From contig CBDEVW010000003.1 of assembly GCA_965243755.1 (NCBI GenBank), positions 1,612,001 through 1,676,000 on the forward strand: a stretch of DNA of 64,000 nucleotides, read 5' to 3'. The stretch comes from JANSWY01 sp965243755. GTDB taxonomy: Bacteria; Bacteroidota; Bacteroidia; Cytophagales; Cyclobacteriaceae. The stretch's first letter is position 1, and every line of letters begins with the position of its first letter. The position numbers and the translations under genes were made by a program. This document shows positions 9,150-17,594 of this stretch, piece after piece. The notes below the pieces were generated by a model, which did not search any database, was not told the DNA's origin, and saw nothing but the letters and a program-made list of their open reading frames with translations.

Positions 9150-9180
9150 TTTGAGAAGAAGTAAAAAAGAAATAGTTTTA
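9150..9180 (+). promoter_or_regulatory. Candidate promoter of the ECF sigma operon
   Basis: TTTG (9150-9153), 19-nt spacer, then TAGTTTTA (9173-9180), a seven-of-eight match to the Bacteroidota -7 box TAnnTTTG with the expected spacing to the -33 TTG. Transcription would start near 9187, which leaves a short leader to the ATG at 9200 and argues against using the TTG codon at 9188. Confidence 0.45.
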
Positions 9181-9199
9181 TCGCTGCTTGAGAGAAGAC

Positions 9200-9715
9200 A
9201 TGCCAAAACTATTACCTTCCATATGTGATGAGAGCGTATTTAGTGCGTTTTTTGAAGAACACGCCAGATCGCTAAGGAATTATTTATACTTTAAATTTGG
9301 AGATGAAGAAAGTGCGGAAGATGTCACGCAGGAATCTTTTGTGAGGCTTTGGAAAAACTGTAGCAAAGTGCCGTTCGATAAGGCTAAGAGCTATGTATAT
9401 ACCATTGCCACCAACTTAAGTACAAGCATCAAAAGGCATGAAAAAGTACAGCTAAAGTATCAGGAAAGAAACAAATTGGCTGACCGAAGTAATGAGTCTC
9501 CGGAATTTGTTGTCCTGGAGAAGGAATTTATGGAGAAACTAAACAGGGCCATTAGCAATCTTCCACAAAAACAAAGGGAAGCTTTTTTAATGAGCCGTGT
9601 CGAGAAAAAAACATACAAAGAAATCGCTGAAATTGCTGGTGTGTCTGTGAAAGCCATTGAAAAACTGATGCACAAGGCACTCGTTAAAATGAGAAAAGAG
9701 ATCGGTGATGTATAG
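9200..9715 (+). CDS. ECF RNA polymerase sigma factor (FecI-like)
   Basis: 171 residues from the ATG. Region 2 is visible as LRNYLYFKFGDEESAEDVTQESFVRLW (residues about 27-53, DVTQE being the core-binding signature), followed by YTIATNLSTSIKRHEK; region 4 is LPQKQREAFLMSRVEKKTYKEIA with the helix-turn-helix GVSVKAIEKLM. Belongs to the Bacteroidetes sigma-70 family 1 group paired with FecR. It is followed by fecR and an STN-type TonB receptor, so it should direct transcription of this receptor operon in response to the receptor's ligand. An upstream TTG start (9188) is possible but would overlap the predicted transcription start. Confidence 0.9.
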   Translation: MPKLLPSICDESVFSAFFEEHARSLRNYLYFKFGDEESAEDVTQESFVRLWKNCSKVPFDKAKSYVYTIATNLSTSIKRHEKVQLKYQERNKLADRSNESPEFVVLEKEFMEKLNRAISNLPQKQREAFLMSRVEKKTYKEIAEIAGVSVKAIEKLMHKALVKMRKEIGDV

Positions 9716-9780
9716 TTTTTTTAATCTAACGGTAGGGTATGACTTAATTTACAGCGTTCACTTAACAAAATTGCGGAATA

Positions 9781-10683
9781 ATGTTTGACTTCAAAGACGA
9801 TGATAGGTTTTTAGCCAGATGGCTCAATGGTGAATTGAGCGAGGAGGAATTGAGGGCTTTCGAAGCTTCAGACGATTACGCTGTTTACAAAAACATTATT
9901 GAAGGAGCTGACTCCCTCATCCGACCAGAATTCATCAATCCCAATTTACTGGACGAAATCAAAAAAGCACCTAAAGAAATCAGTCAGAGAAAGCAGGTTT
10001 CAAAATTATGGTATTATGGCATAGCTGCTTCTGTCATTATTCTAATGGGACTTTTTGGATTTTATCGATTGAGTGAGGTGACTATCACTCCAGGATATGG
10101 TGAGCAGGCTTCAGTAACTTTACCAGATGGATCCAGCATGATGGTCAATGCAAGATCTACTGCTTCTTATAATTCACTTACATGGTCTTTCAATAGGAAG
10201 ATCAACCTTGAGGGAGAAGCCTATTTTAAAGTGACTAAAGGGGATCAATTCACTGTGAATACGATCAAAGGAGATGTACAGGTACTGGGGACTGAGTTCA
10301 ACGTGTTTGTAGATGAGTCTTTTCTTGAAGTCACCTGCTATGAAGGAAAAGTGAGTGTAAATACTTCTAAAGAAAACATCGTTGACGCAGGAAAAGCTTA
10401 TCGATCTATCAACAATGAAGAAATAATTTCTGAGCAATCTGACGATCAACCAGGTTGGGTTACTCGACAAAGTACATTTAGAAGTGTACCTATTAAATAT
10501 GTCTTAAAAGCTCTGGAAAACCAGTACGGAATCGCATTCGAAGGTAATCTGCCCGAGGATGATTTAGTGTTTTCTGGAAGTTTCCCACATAACAATAAAG
10601 AACTTGCCTTAAAATTAGTTTTCGGGTCTTTACAAATTGATTATAACTTTAAAGGAGAAAAGACTGTCGTACTGGAAAACTAA
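9781..10683 (+). CDS. FecR-family anti-sigma factor
   Basis: 300 residues. Cytoplasmic N-terminal sigma-binding part with the typical LARWLNGELSEEELRAFE, one membrane helix at about 78-98 (WYYGIAASVIILMGLFGFYR), then a periplasmic FecR domain (VTLPDGSSMMVNARS, GEAYFKV, VLGTEFNVFVD, VTCYEGKVSV) and a DUF4974-like C-terminus (VPIKYVLKALENQYGIAFEG) that meets the STN domain of the receptor. It sequesters the sigma factor encoded 65 bp upstream until the receptor signals across the outer membrane. Two bp separate it from the receptor gene, so the two are one operon. Confidence 0.9.
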   Translation: MFDFKDDDRFLARWLNGELSEEELRAFEASDDYAVYKNIIEGADSLIRPEFINPNLLDEIKKAPKEISQRKQVSKLWYYGIAASVIILMGLFGFYRLSEVTITPGYGEQASVTLPDGSSMMVNARSTASYNSLTWSFNRKINLEGEAYFKVTKGDQFTVNTIKGDVQVLGTEFNVFVDESFLEVTCYEGKVSVNTSKENIVDAGKAYRSINNEEIISEQSDDQPGWVTRQSTFRSVPIKYVLKALENQYGIAFEGNLPEDDLVFSGSFPHNNKELALKLVFGSLQIDYNFKGEKTVVLEN

Positions 10684-10685
10684 GT

Positions 10686-13251
10686 ATGAAACCACACCTA
10701 TGGGTTTTTATTCTTTCGTTGCTGCCTGAGGTATGCTTCACGCAAAGTAATGAACTCACTATCAACTCCCAATACCTGGGAGATGTCATAGATGAGATAG
10801 AGGAATACTATGGTGTGAAATTCTCCTATGTTGACGAACTGCTGTCTGATAAGGTAGTCACAGCGTCTTCTACTTCTCAGGAGGATTTTGAAGAATTCCT
10901 TAAACTTCTGCAACAGCAAACCAGGTTGCGTTTTGAACAGGTGGATGACCAATACATTATCATCAGACCTTTCAATGGAAAAGATAAAATCAACATTTGT
11001 GGTAAAATTGTAGATGCCAACAAGAATCCAATCCAGGGTGTTGCAATCATTCCTACAGGCAGCAAAAATGGCGCAGTTACTGACAAGGAGGGTTATTTCG
11101 AACTGGAAAATATTCCCTACACCAGCAAAGTAAGCTATCAACACATCGCTTACAATAACCGCATGATCAAAGTCGAGAAGTTTCTGGGACAGGAGTGTCT
11201 TAAGGTCACCATGCTGGAAAACTACCAGATCTTATCCGAATTTGTGGTCAAAGAGTATTTGACAACCGGATTCACCAAAAAAGACAAAGACATTACAATT
11301 TATCCCAAGGAACTCAAAATATTACCGGGACTGATAGAGCCTGATATTCTACAGAGCATTCAACAATCTCCAGGTATCAACAGCCCATTCGAAACCGCCT
11401 CCGGAATACATGTAAGGGGGTGGGTCTCCTGATCAAAATCTTGTATTGTGGAATGGTATCAAAACCTACAACCAGGGTCACTTCTTCGGTATGCTGTCTG
11501 CCTTCAATCCCTACATCAGTGAAGATGTAAGGTTCATAAAAAATGGAACCAACCCAATATATGGTGACAGAGTAGCGAGCGTAATCGATATTCGAACGAG
11601 GAATGAAGTTCCTGAAAATACCAACGGAGGTGCCGGCTTCAATATGATCTATGCGGATGGTTTTGTAGAAATCCCACTGGTCAAGGATGTGTTAGGTGTT
11701 CAGATATCCGGGAGAAGGTCCTATACGGATTTGGTAGAAACACCTACTTTCAGCCAGCTTTCCAACAGGGTATTTCAAAATACCAAAATTAATCTGGATG
11801 GTTCTTCGGCTGGAATAGAGCGCGATAAAAGATTTTATTTCAACGATTTCACATCAAATATTGTATTGAATACTTCAGACAACAGTAAGGTGATCTTTAA
11901 CTCCCTGTATAACCAAAATAAACTCAACTTCTCTTCCGAGAACACCGTGTCCAATCAAAGATTTGATGATGTGCTCAATACTGCAAATGAAGGTTATAGC
12001 CTGCAGTGGTCAGCGTATGGAACCGAAGATGTCAAATTCAGTTCTGACTTATATTTTGCGAGGTACCTTTTCAACTACGAATTCAGAAATACCAGGAATG
12101 ACAGCCTGGAGTTGTTTACCAAAAAGAACCTGATACGAGATATTGGTTATAATTTCAACTCTACTTATCAATTGAATGGTCAACAATTGATAGCCGCCGG
12201 ATACCAGTTTTCCAATAACAATATCCAGTATGCGTTTGAAACTACCACGCCACTTTATTCTGTTGTGCTGGACGTTAATAAAAATGCGATAACAACACAC
12301 TCACTCTATGGACAGTACCAATTGAATCAAAGAGATCAAACAACCGTCCATGCAGGATTCAGACTAAATCATTATCGAGAACTAAGTAAAACATATTTTG
12401 AGCCTCGGCTGTATGTGGAGCAAAGCATTTCGGATATCTTTAAAGTCAATGCTACCGCAGAGTATAGAAGCCAGACTGCCAGCCAGATCAAAGAATCTGT
12501 GGTAAGTGATCTGAGTTTGGAGAATCAAGTCTGGACTTTGGCATCAAAAGACAGGTTTCCTGTAATTGATAGCTATCAATTCACTGCTGGTGGATCTCTG
12601 GAAGTAAGGGATTGGACCATTGATGGCGAGACGTATCTCAAACGCATCAACGGCATTACCACGCTGACCTTTGGGTTCCTGAATCCACTTCCCGTAGACA
12701 GCAGCTATCTCACTGGAAAAAGTAATGTATTTGGGACGGATATTTTCATTAAAAAGCACTTCAACAACTACAAGACCTGGGTAGCTTACTCCTACATCAA
12801 TACAGAAAATCAGTTTATGGGCCTCAATGACGACAAACCATTTCCAGGTAATTGGAACATTGAGCATACCATCAAGTGGTCCCATTTTTACAACTACAGG
12901 AACTTTCAGTTTTCACTTGGTTGGATATGGCATACCGGGAAGGCTTTCACGAATGTGATCCAGGAAGAAAATTCAGGAGGTCCGGTTACAATTATATTTG
13001 ATGGCATTAACCAACACAAACTTCCCGTATATCACAGGATGGACCTGTCGGCAGTGTATGACTTTGAGATCAATCATAATCCCAGGGTGAAATATCGAAT
13101 CGGACTCTCAATCCTCAACCTATACAACCGCAGGAATTTACTCAACAGAGAATTCAGAACAACACCTGGTTTACAAAATGAACTCATCGACACAAGAGTA
13201 TACTCACTCAATATCACCCCAAATTTGGTGTTTAGAGTATTTTGGCACTGA
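10686..13251 (+). pseudogene. STN-TonB-dependent receptor, broken by a +1 frameshift
   Basis: FecA-like outer-membrane receptor of the sigma/FecR triad. Part one (10686-11432) has a signal peptide, an STN signalling domain (about 20-100), a carboxypeptidase-regulatory-like domain (NICGKIVDANKNPIQGV) and the start of the plug. It stops at 11430 just after GIHVRG; part two (from 11446) continues with LWNGIKTYNQGHFFGM in the next frame to a normal barrel and a C-terminal aromatic strand. Removing one G of the run at 11416-11420 gives the family plug sequence HVRGGSPDQNLVLWNG without a gap. Either a real recent inactivation, a phase-variable tract or a base-calling error; the last is favoured. 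If intact, it takes up a TonB-dependent ligand and signals to FecR. Confidence 0.85.
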
Positions 13252-13359
13252 TCCCAGGGCGCTCCTCAATCTGGCATTTTCTGATAATGCGCTTTATTCA
13301 TATTAGGAATTCATGTCAAAATTAATTAGTTTCAGCAGCTGCCACCAGATCACCCTGCT

Positions 13360-13494
13360 ATGAAGAAGACAAAAAAGAGCCTTTGGGCATTACTACTTGC
13401 CACATTTATCATTGCCAATATAAATAGCTGCACGCAACATCTGCTACATCCCAAAAACCCCCTCGAAGAGTCTGAAACTTATGCAATAGAATAA
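13360..13494 (+). CDS. Very small lipoprotein (44 aa)
   Basis: ATG at 13360 encodes 44 residues: basic start MKKTKKS, hydrophobic core WALLLATFIIANI, lipobox-like INSC with Cys24, and a 20-residue tail rich in Pro and Glu. The signal-peptide architecture is textbook and there is no competing frame. Such small entericidin- or lysis-like lipoproteins are easily missed in annotation. It lies between the receptor and a secreted protein on the same strand. Function unknown; position -2/-1 (N-S) of the lipobox is slightly atypical. Confidence 0.5.
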   Translation: MKKTKKSLWALLLATFIIANINSCTQHLLHPKNPLEESETYAIE

Positions 13495-13548
13495 ACAAAA
13501 TTTCATTGGCACGTATATTGAGTTATTGCGTCAAAAACTCAGCTGCTC

Positions 13549-14241
13549 ATGAAACTTCAATTCACTCTGCTTTATCTTTTACTGGCTCAGGTACTGGTTG
13601 CCCAAATAAAATCCACTAATTCATTCTTTAGCAATTCAGATTGTGACATTAAAGAACTTAGAATATCACTACCCAAAACAAGCTCCCTCGGTAATTATTA
13701 TTATACTGATAACTGGAACGCCGGGAATATATACCTTACCAATGGTGAAGTGATACGTGGTTATTACCTAAGGTATGAGATCGTCAGGAATCAGGTGGAA
13801 TTAATCGTGGACAGAGATATTCGTGTCCTGAATGGAGACAGGGTTAAGCATTTTGAATGGTACGACCCCAAACAGTTCAGGGTGTTACAATTCTCCAATA
13901 GTTCAGATTTCAAATTCACAGAAGGGATTCCTTCCTCTTTTCTGGAAATTCTCGTTGATGGAGAAGCTAAATTATTAAAAAGAACCCTGATAAAGTCTCT
14001 CCGAGGCACTACATCGCCCACACTTGTTGCCAATACAAAGGCCAGCACCATTGAGCAATTTGAATTATTTTATATTGTAATTGCTGGTACAGCACATGAA
14101 ATTGCTGGAAACAAACAAACGAAACTGGAGCTCTTTGGGGATAAATATGAACAGATTAAAGAATTTGTAAAGACAAATAACATCCGTTTGAATAACCAGG
14201 AGCAATTTATTGAAGTAACCAAATTTTATAATTCATTATAA
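13549..14241 (+). CDS. Secreted protein of unknown function
   Basis: 230 residues, signal peptide MKLQFTLLYLLLAQVLVAQ. The mature part begins with TNSFFSNSDCD and has an N-terminal beta domain containing GNIYLTNGEVIRGYYLRYE, a strand pattern seen in many Bacteroidota exported proteins of unknown function, then a mixed C-terminal part ending with KFYNSL. Three bp separate it from the pirin gene, so the two are probably co-transcribed. No catalytic motif seen. Confidence 0.7.
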   Translation: MKLQFTLLYLLLAQVLVAQIKSTNSFFSNSDCDIKELRISLPKTSSLGNYYYTDNWNAGNIYLTNGEVIRGYYLRYEIVRNQVELIVDRDIRVLNGDRVKHFEWYDPKQFRVLQFSNSSDFKFTEGIPSSFLEILVDGEAKLLKRTLIKSLRGTTSPTLVANTKASTIEQFELFYIVIAGTAHEIAGNKQTKLELFGDKYEQIKEFVKTNNIRLNNQEQFIEVTKFYNSL

Positions 14242-14244
14242 CAA

Positions 14245-15114
14245 ATGTCAAATACTGATTTAATTATCGCTGAAAGGAGTCGGGATATAGGTGATTTTCT
14301 GGTAGGCCGTTTGCTGCCGTTCCGAAAAAAAAGAATGGTAGGTCCATACATTTTCATTGATCACATGGGGCCATCAACAATTGGTCCTGACAAATATTTG
14401 GACATTGACCAGCACCCACACATTGGCTTGTGTACACTTACCTATCTGTTTGAAGGAGAGGTACTACATAGGGATAGTATTGGCACGACCCAGAAAATAA
14501 CCCCTGGGTCTGTGAATTTAATGGTTGCTGGAAAAGGTGTAACCCATACGGAAAGAACTCCCGATAACTTAAGAAATGGCCAAACTTACACTTCTCATGG
14601 ATATCAAATATGGATTGCTCTACCGGAAGACAAAGAAGAGATGGCCCCTGAATTCCATCACATTGAAAAATCAGCACTTCCAGTGTGGAAGGACGGAAAC
14701 GCCTCATTCACTTTGGTGGCTGGATCAGGTTATGGCAGAACTTCACCAGTCCCCGCATATTCTCCACAATTTATGGTGGACATCAAGACCTCCAATGACT
14801 ATCTGCTGGATGTAGCCGGAAATTTGAGCGGTGAGATCGGAATATGTGTGGTAGATGGACAAATTGATGCCTGTGGCGAAAATATCAACAAAGGCAATAT
14901 GCTTGTATCAAAAGCTGAAGGAGCTTGCAAAATCCTCATTAAAGGATCTTCTCATATACTCTTGTTTGGAGGAGAAAAGATGAAAGAACGCCACATATAC
15001 TGGAATTTTGTGAGTTCATCCAAAGAGAAAATCGAAGCAGCCAGGGAGCTTTGGAAAGAAAAAAAATTCCCCAAAGTTCCGGATGATGACACCTATGTTC
15101 CATTGCCGGAATAG
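14245..15114 (+). CDS. Pirin-family protein
   Basis: 289 residues, bicupin of the pirin family (PF02678 N-terminal, PF05726 C-terminal). The metal site is visible in the N-terminal cupin as QHPHIGLCTLTYLFEG (His-x-His) and GKGVTHTERTP (His and Glu); FIDHMGP and the conserved PGxVNLMVAGKG are also present. Bacterial pirins bind Fe or Ni; some have quercetin 2,3-dioxygenase activity and some bind metabolic enzymes such as pyruvate dehydrogenase E1. The actual role here is unknown. It is cytoplasmic (no signal). Confidence 0.9.
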   Translation: MSNTDLIIAERSRDIGDFLVGRLLPFRKKRMVGPYIFIDHMGPSTIGPDKYLDIDQHPHIGLCTLTYLFEGEVLHRDSIGTTQKITPGSVNLMVAGKGVTHTERTPDNLRNGQTYTSHGYQIWIALPEDKEEMAPEFHHIEKSALPVWKDGNASFTLVAGSGYGRTSPVPAYSPQFMVDIKTSNDYLLDVAGNLSGEIGICVVDGQIDACGENINKGNMLVSKAEGACKILIKGSSHILLFGGEKMKERHIYWNFVSSSKEKIEAARELWKEKKFPKVPDDDTYVPLPE

Positions 15115-15133
15115 CTGATTTCTTTACACATGT

Positions 15134-15150
15134 TTTAGAATGATTCTAAA
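15134..15150. promoter_or_regulatory. Perfect palindrome upstream of sucrose phosphorylase
   Basis: TTTAGAA-TGA-TTCTAAA, 7-bp arms with a 3-bp centre, 20 bp after the pirin stop codon and 100 bp before the next start. It could be a regulator-binding site; as a terminator it would be weak because the stem has one G/C pair per arm and no T-tract. Unassigned. Confidence 0.35.
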
Positions 15151-15158
15151 TTGCACTT

Positions 15159-15172
15159 TGCAAACGTTTCGA
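15159..15172. promoter_or_regulatory. LacI-family operator-like site
   Basis: TGCAAACGTTTCGA matches the palindromic LacI/GalR-type operator pattern TGnAAACGTTTnCA at 12 of 14 positions, with the central AAACGTTT perfect. It lies about 80 bp upstream of the sucrose phosphorylase start, the usual place for a sugar-responsive operator. No LacI-type regulator gene is in the window, so the regulator would be encoded elsewhere. Confidence 0.4.
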
Positions 15173-15252
15173 TTGCAAATCCCTTGATGCGCCAAGTAAA
15201 ATATTATGGTTCTGAATAAATATTTTATAATATTTGGGGGAAATGTAGTAAA

Positions 15253-16731
15253 ATGAAGAATAAGGTACAGTTGATAACCTATCCCGATAGGTTATCACGG
15301 TACAATTCCGGAGAAGGAATTAAGCAGCTCACCCAATTATTAACCGGCCCATTAGAGGGTTTATTTGACGGAGGAATTCACCTCCTGCCCTTCTTCCATT
15401 CGATTCATGGTTCGGATGCTGGTTATGACCCCATCGATCACAGAACAGTTGATCCCACATTAGGGAACTGGGAAGACGTCAGGAAATTAAGCGATCATTA
15501 TGACCTGATGGTTGACCTGATTGTTAATCACATTTCCTCACGATCCCCGGAATTTCAGGACGTCCTGGCCCGAAAGGAGCAATCCCCCTACTATCCGCTA
15601 TTCCTTCAATACAAAGACTTTTTCAACGAATCCAATCAACATGAAATAGCCAAAATCTATCGCCCAAGACCTGGCTTACCTTTTTCAGAAAAAACATTTC
15701 AGGATGGCTCTAAAGCGAAGTTCTGGACAACCTTCACCAGCGAACAGATGGACATCAACGTCCTTCATCCAGTTGGTGCCAGGTATCTGAATGACCTCCT
15801 CGACATATTTGCTGCAAATGGAATCCGGTTGATCCGACTGGATGCTGTTGGATATGCAATAAAAAAAATTGGTGCCTCTTGCTTTATGATTGATGAATCC
15901 TACCAATTCATTGATCAATTTGCTGAAAGCGCCAAGTCACGAGGAATGGAAGTTTTGGTTGAAATTCATTCTTATTACCGACACCAGATGGAAATAGCCA
16001 GCAAAGTGGATTACGTCTATGATTTTGCTCTTCCTCCCCTTGTACTTCACACCTTGTTTTCGGGCAATGCCATGGCCTTGAAGAAATGGCTTCAAATGAG
16101 TCCACGAAACTGTATCACAGTACTGGATACGCATGATGGTATTGGTGTGATAGACATTGGCCCGAGCGGCGACCTCCCAGGATTGATTGCCGACGAAGAA
16201 GTTGATGCACTGGTGGAAACCATCCATAAAAACTCCAATCACCAGAGCAGAGAAGCTACCGGAGCGTCTGCCTCAAACCTTGATCTCTACCAGGTCAACT
16301 GCACTTATTATGACGCGCTTGGAAGGAACGATCAACATTATCTTATGGCCAGGGCAATTCAGTTTTTCAGTCCGGGTACTCCTCAGGTTTATTATGTAGG
16401 CCTTCTGGCCGGAGAGAACGATATGGAACTACTGAAAAAATCTGGAGCTGGCAGAGACATCAACAGGCATTATTATACCACAGAAGAGGTACTTACAAGT
16501 TTAAATAAGCCTGTGGTGCAAGACCTGATAACCCTGATTAAATTCAGAAATCAGTGTAGTGCTTTCGACGGAGCGTTGGAAATATTACCTGGAAATGATC
16601 ATGCCCTGTCATTAAAATGGACCAATCATAGAAAATGGGCTCACCTGGAAATCAACTTTCCAACGCAGGAATTGAAAATCCGCCATGGTGATGGAAGTGA
16701 CATCAATGAACTAAAGCTTTCTTGTTTTTAG
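15253..16731 (+). CDS. Sucrose phosphorylase (GH13 subfamily 18)
   Basis: 492 residues. Converts sucrose and phosphate to alpha-glucose 1-phosphate and fructose by a double-displacement mechanism in the cytoplasm. The start VQLITYPDRLS is the family hallmark. Nucleophile Asp197 (RLDAVGYA), acid/base Glu237 (VEIHSYY) and transition-state Asp295 (LDTHDGIG) keep exactly the spacing of the Bifidobacterium enzyme's Asp192, Glu232 and Asp290. Acceptor-loop residues in SNLDLYQVN (Asp344, Gln347) and the phosphate-loop YRPRPGLPF also match, which favours sucrose over sucrose 6-phosphate or glucosylglycerate. No transporter or fructokinase gene is adjacent. A LacI-type operator-like site lies upstream. 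Confidence 0.9.
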   Translation: MKNKVQLITYPDRLSRYNSGEGIKQLTQLLTGPLEGLFDGGIHLLPFFHSIHGSDAGYDPIDHRTVDPTLGNWEDVRKLSDHYDLMVDLIVNHISSRSPEFQDVLARKEQSPYYPLFLQYKDFFNESNQHEIAKIYRPRPGLPFSEKTFQDGSKAKFWTTFTSEQMDINVLHPVGARYLNDLLDIFAANGIRLIRLDAVGYAIKKIGASCFMIDESYQFIDQFAESAKSRGMEVLVEIHSYYRHQMEIASKVDYVYDFALPPLVLHTLFSGNAMALKKWLQMSPRNCITVLDTHDGIGVIDIGPSGDLPGLIADEEVDALVETIHKNSNHQSREATGASASNLDLYQVNCTYYDALGRNDQHYLMARAIQFFSPGTPQVYYVGLLAGENDMELLKKSGAGRDINRHYYTTEEVLTSLNKPVVQDLITLIKFRNQCSAFDGALEILPGNDHALSLKWTNHRKWAHLEINFPTQELKIRHGDGSDINELKLSCF

Positions 16732-16880
16732 GAGGTTTGTTACTTTCAACCTGCAATAAACCGCTTTTCAGTATTTCATTAAATTCAATAATCATTAGGT
16801 TTGATCCATTGAATTTATTTGTTTACAATTTTATATTGTCAAAACACATTATATTAACCCCGAAATTACAAGAATCTGCC

Positions 16881-17441
16881 ATGCTTAAACCCATTCAGGA
16901 AAAGAAGCTTACTCATTTTTTCAACATACTTGACAACAATAAAAACGGTCAGCTCCAGCGGGATGATTTTGAGGGAATAGGTGAAAATATATGCATCACC
17001 CTAAGCATCCAACATGGATCAAAAGATTATGATTATGTAATGAAACGATCTCAGGAGCTGTACAACTACCTGATCAAGGATTTGAAAAAACAACCTGGCG
17101 ATCCTATTCTGCTTCAGGACTGGCTTACTTATTTTGACCAGGAGATAATCAGTGCAAGAAATGTTGAACTTCTCAAACAACTGATCCAAATCACCGTAAG
17201 GTATGTTTTCGATCTCTATGACCAAAATAAAGACGGCCTTATCGAGATTGAGGAATACACTGACATGTTTACTATCTACGGCATTGATGTAAAATACTCT
17301 GCAAAGAGCTTTGTTATGTTGGACAGAAATCATGACGAAGTGATCTCGAAAAAGGAACTGGTGCAGGCAGTGAAGGACTTCTTCGTGTCCAGCAAGGAAG
17401 ATACTCCAGGGAATTGGATCTTTGGTAATTGGGAAACATAG
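16881..17441 (+). CDS. EF-hand calcium-binding protein (calerythrin-like)
   Basis: 186 residues from the ATG at 16881; the frame is open 53 codons further upstream, but that stretch is AT-rich non-coding-looking sequence. Canonical EF-hand loops are at about 18-29 (DNNKNGQLQRDD), 114-125 (DQNKDGLIEIEE) and 148-159 (DRNHDEVISKKE), with a degenerate second hand near 70-80, the layout of calerythrin and sarcoplasmic calcium-binding proteins. No signal peptide, so a cytoplasmic Ca2+ buffer or sensor. No obvious target protein nearby. Confidence 0.8.
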   Translation: MLKPIQEKKLTHFFNILDNNKNGQLQRDDFEGIGENICITLSIQHGSKDYDYVMKRSQELYNYLIKDLKKQPGDPILLQDWLTYFDQEIISARNVELLKQLIQITVRYVFDLYDQNKDGLIEIEEYTDMFTIYGIDVKYSAKSFVMLDRNHDEVISKKELVQAVKDFFVSSKEDTPGNWIFGNWET

Positions 17442-17594
17442 ATGCCCCGGTGAAGTAATCATTCCGGAGCATCTCAATTAACCAAATACTCGCCATTGCA
17501 CTAATGGGGATGATCCCTCAACGTGATCCGCGACAGATTTGGTTGCCTGTGTGATATTTTCTTTTATATAAACACATTAACAATAGCCATCCTC

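Noticed and set aside
9188..9199. TTG start of the ECF sigma gene
   Set aside because: The predicted transcription start falls at about 9187, and the ATG at 9200 fits a short leader better.
16722..16880. Upstream extension of the EF-hand frame
   Set aside because: AT-rich sequence with spacer-like composition; the ATG at 16881 gives the calerythrin length.
17441..17473. Hairpin after the EF-hand gene as a terminator
   Set aside because: The stem (GATGC, CCGG) is interrupted by a mismatch, the loop is long and there is no T-run.
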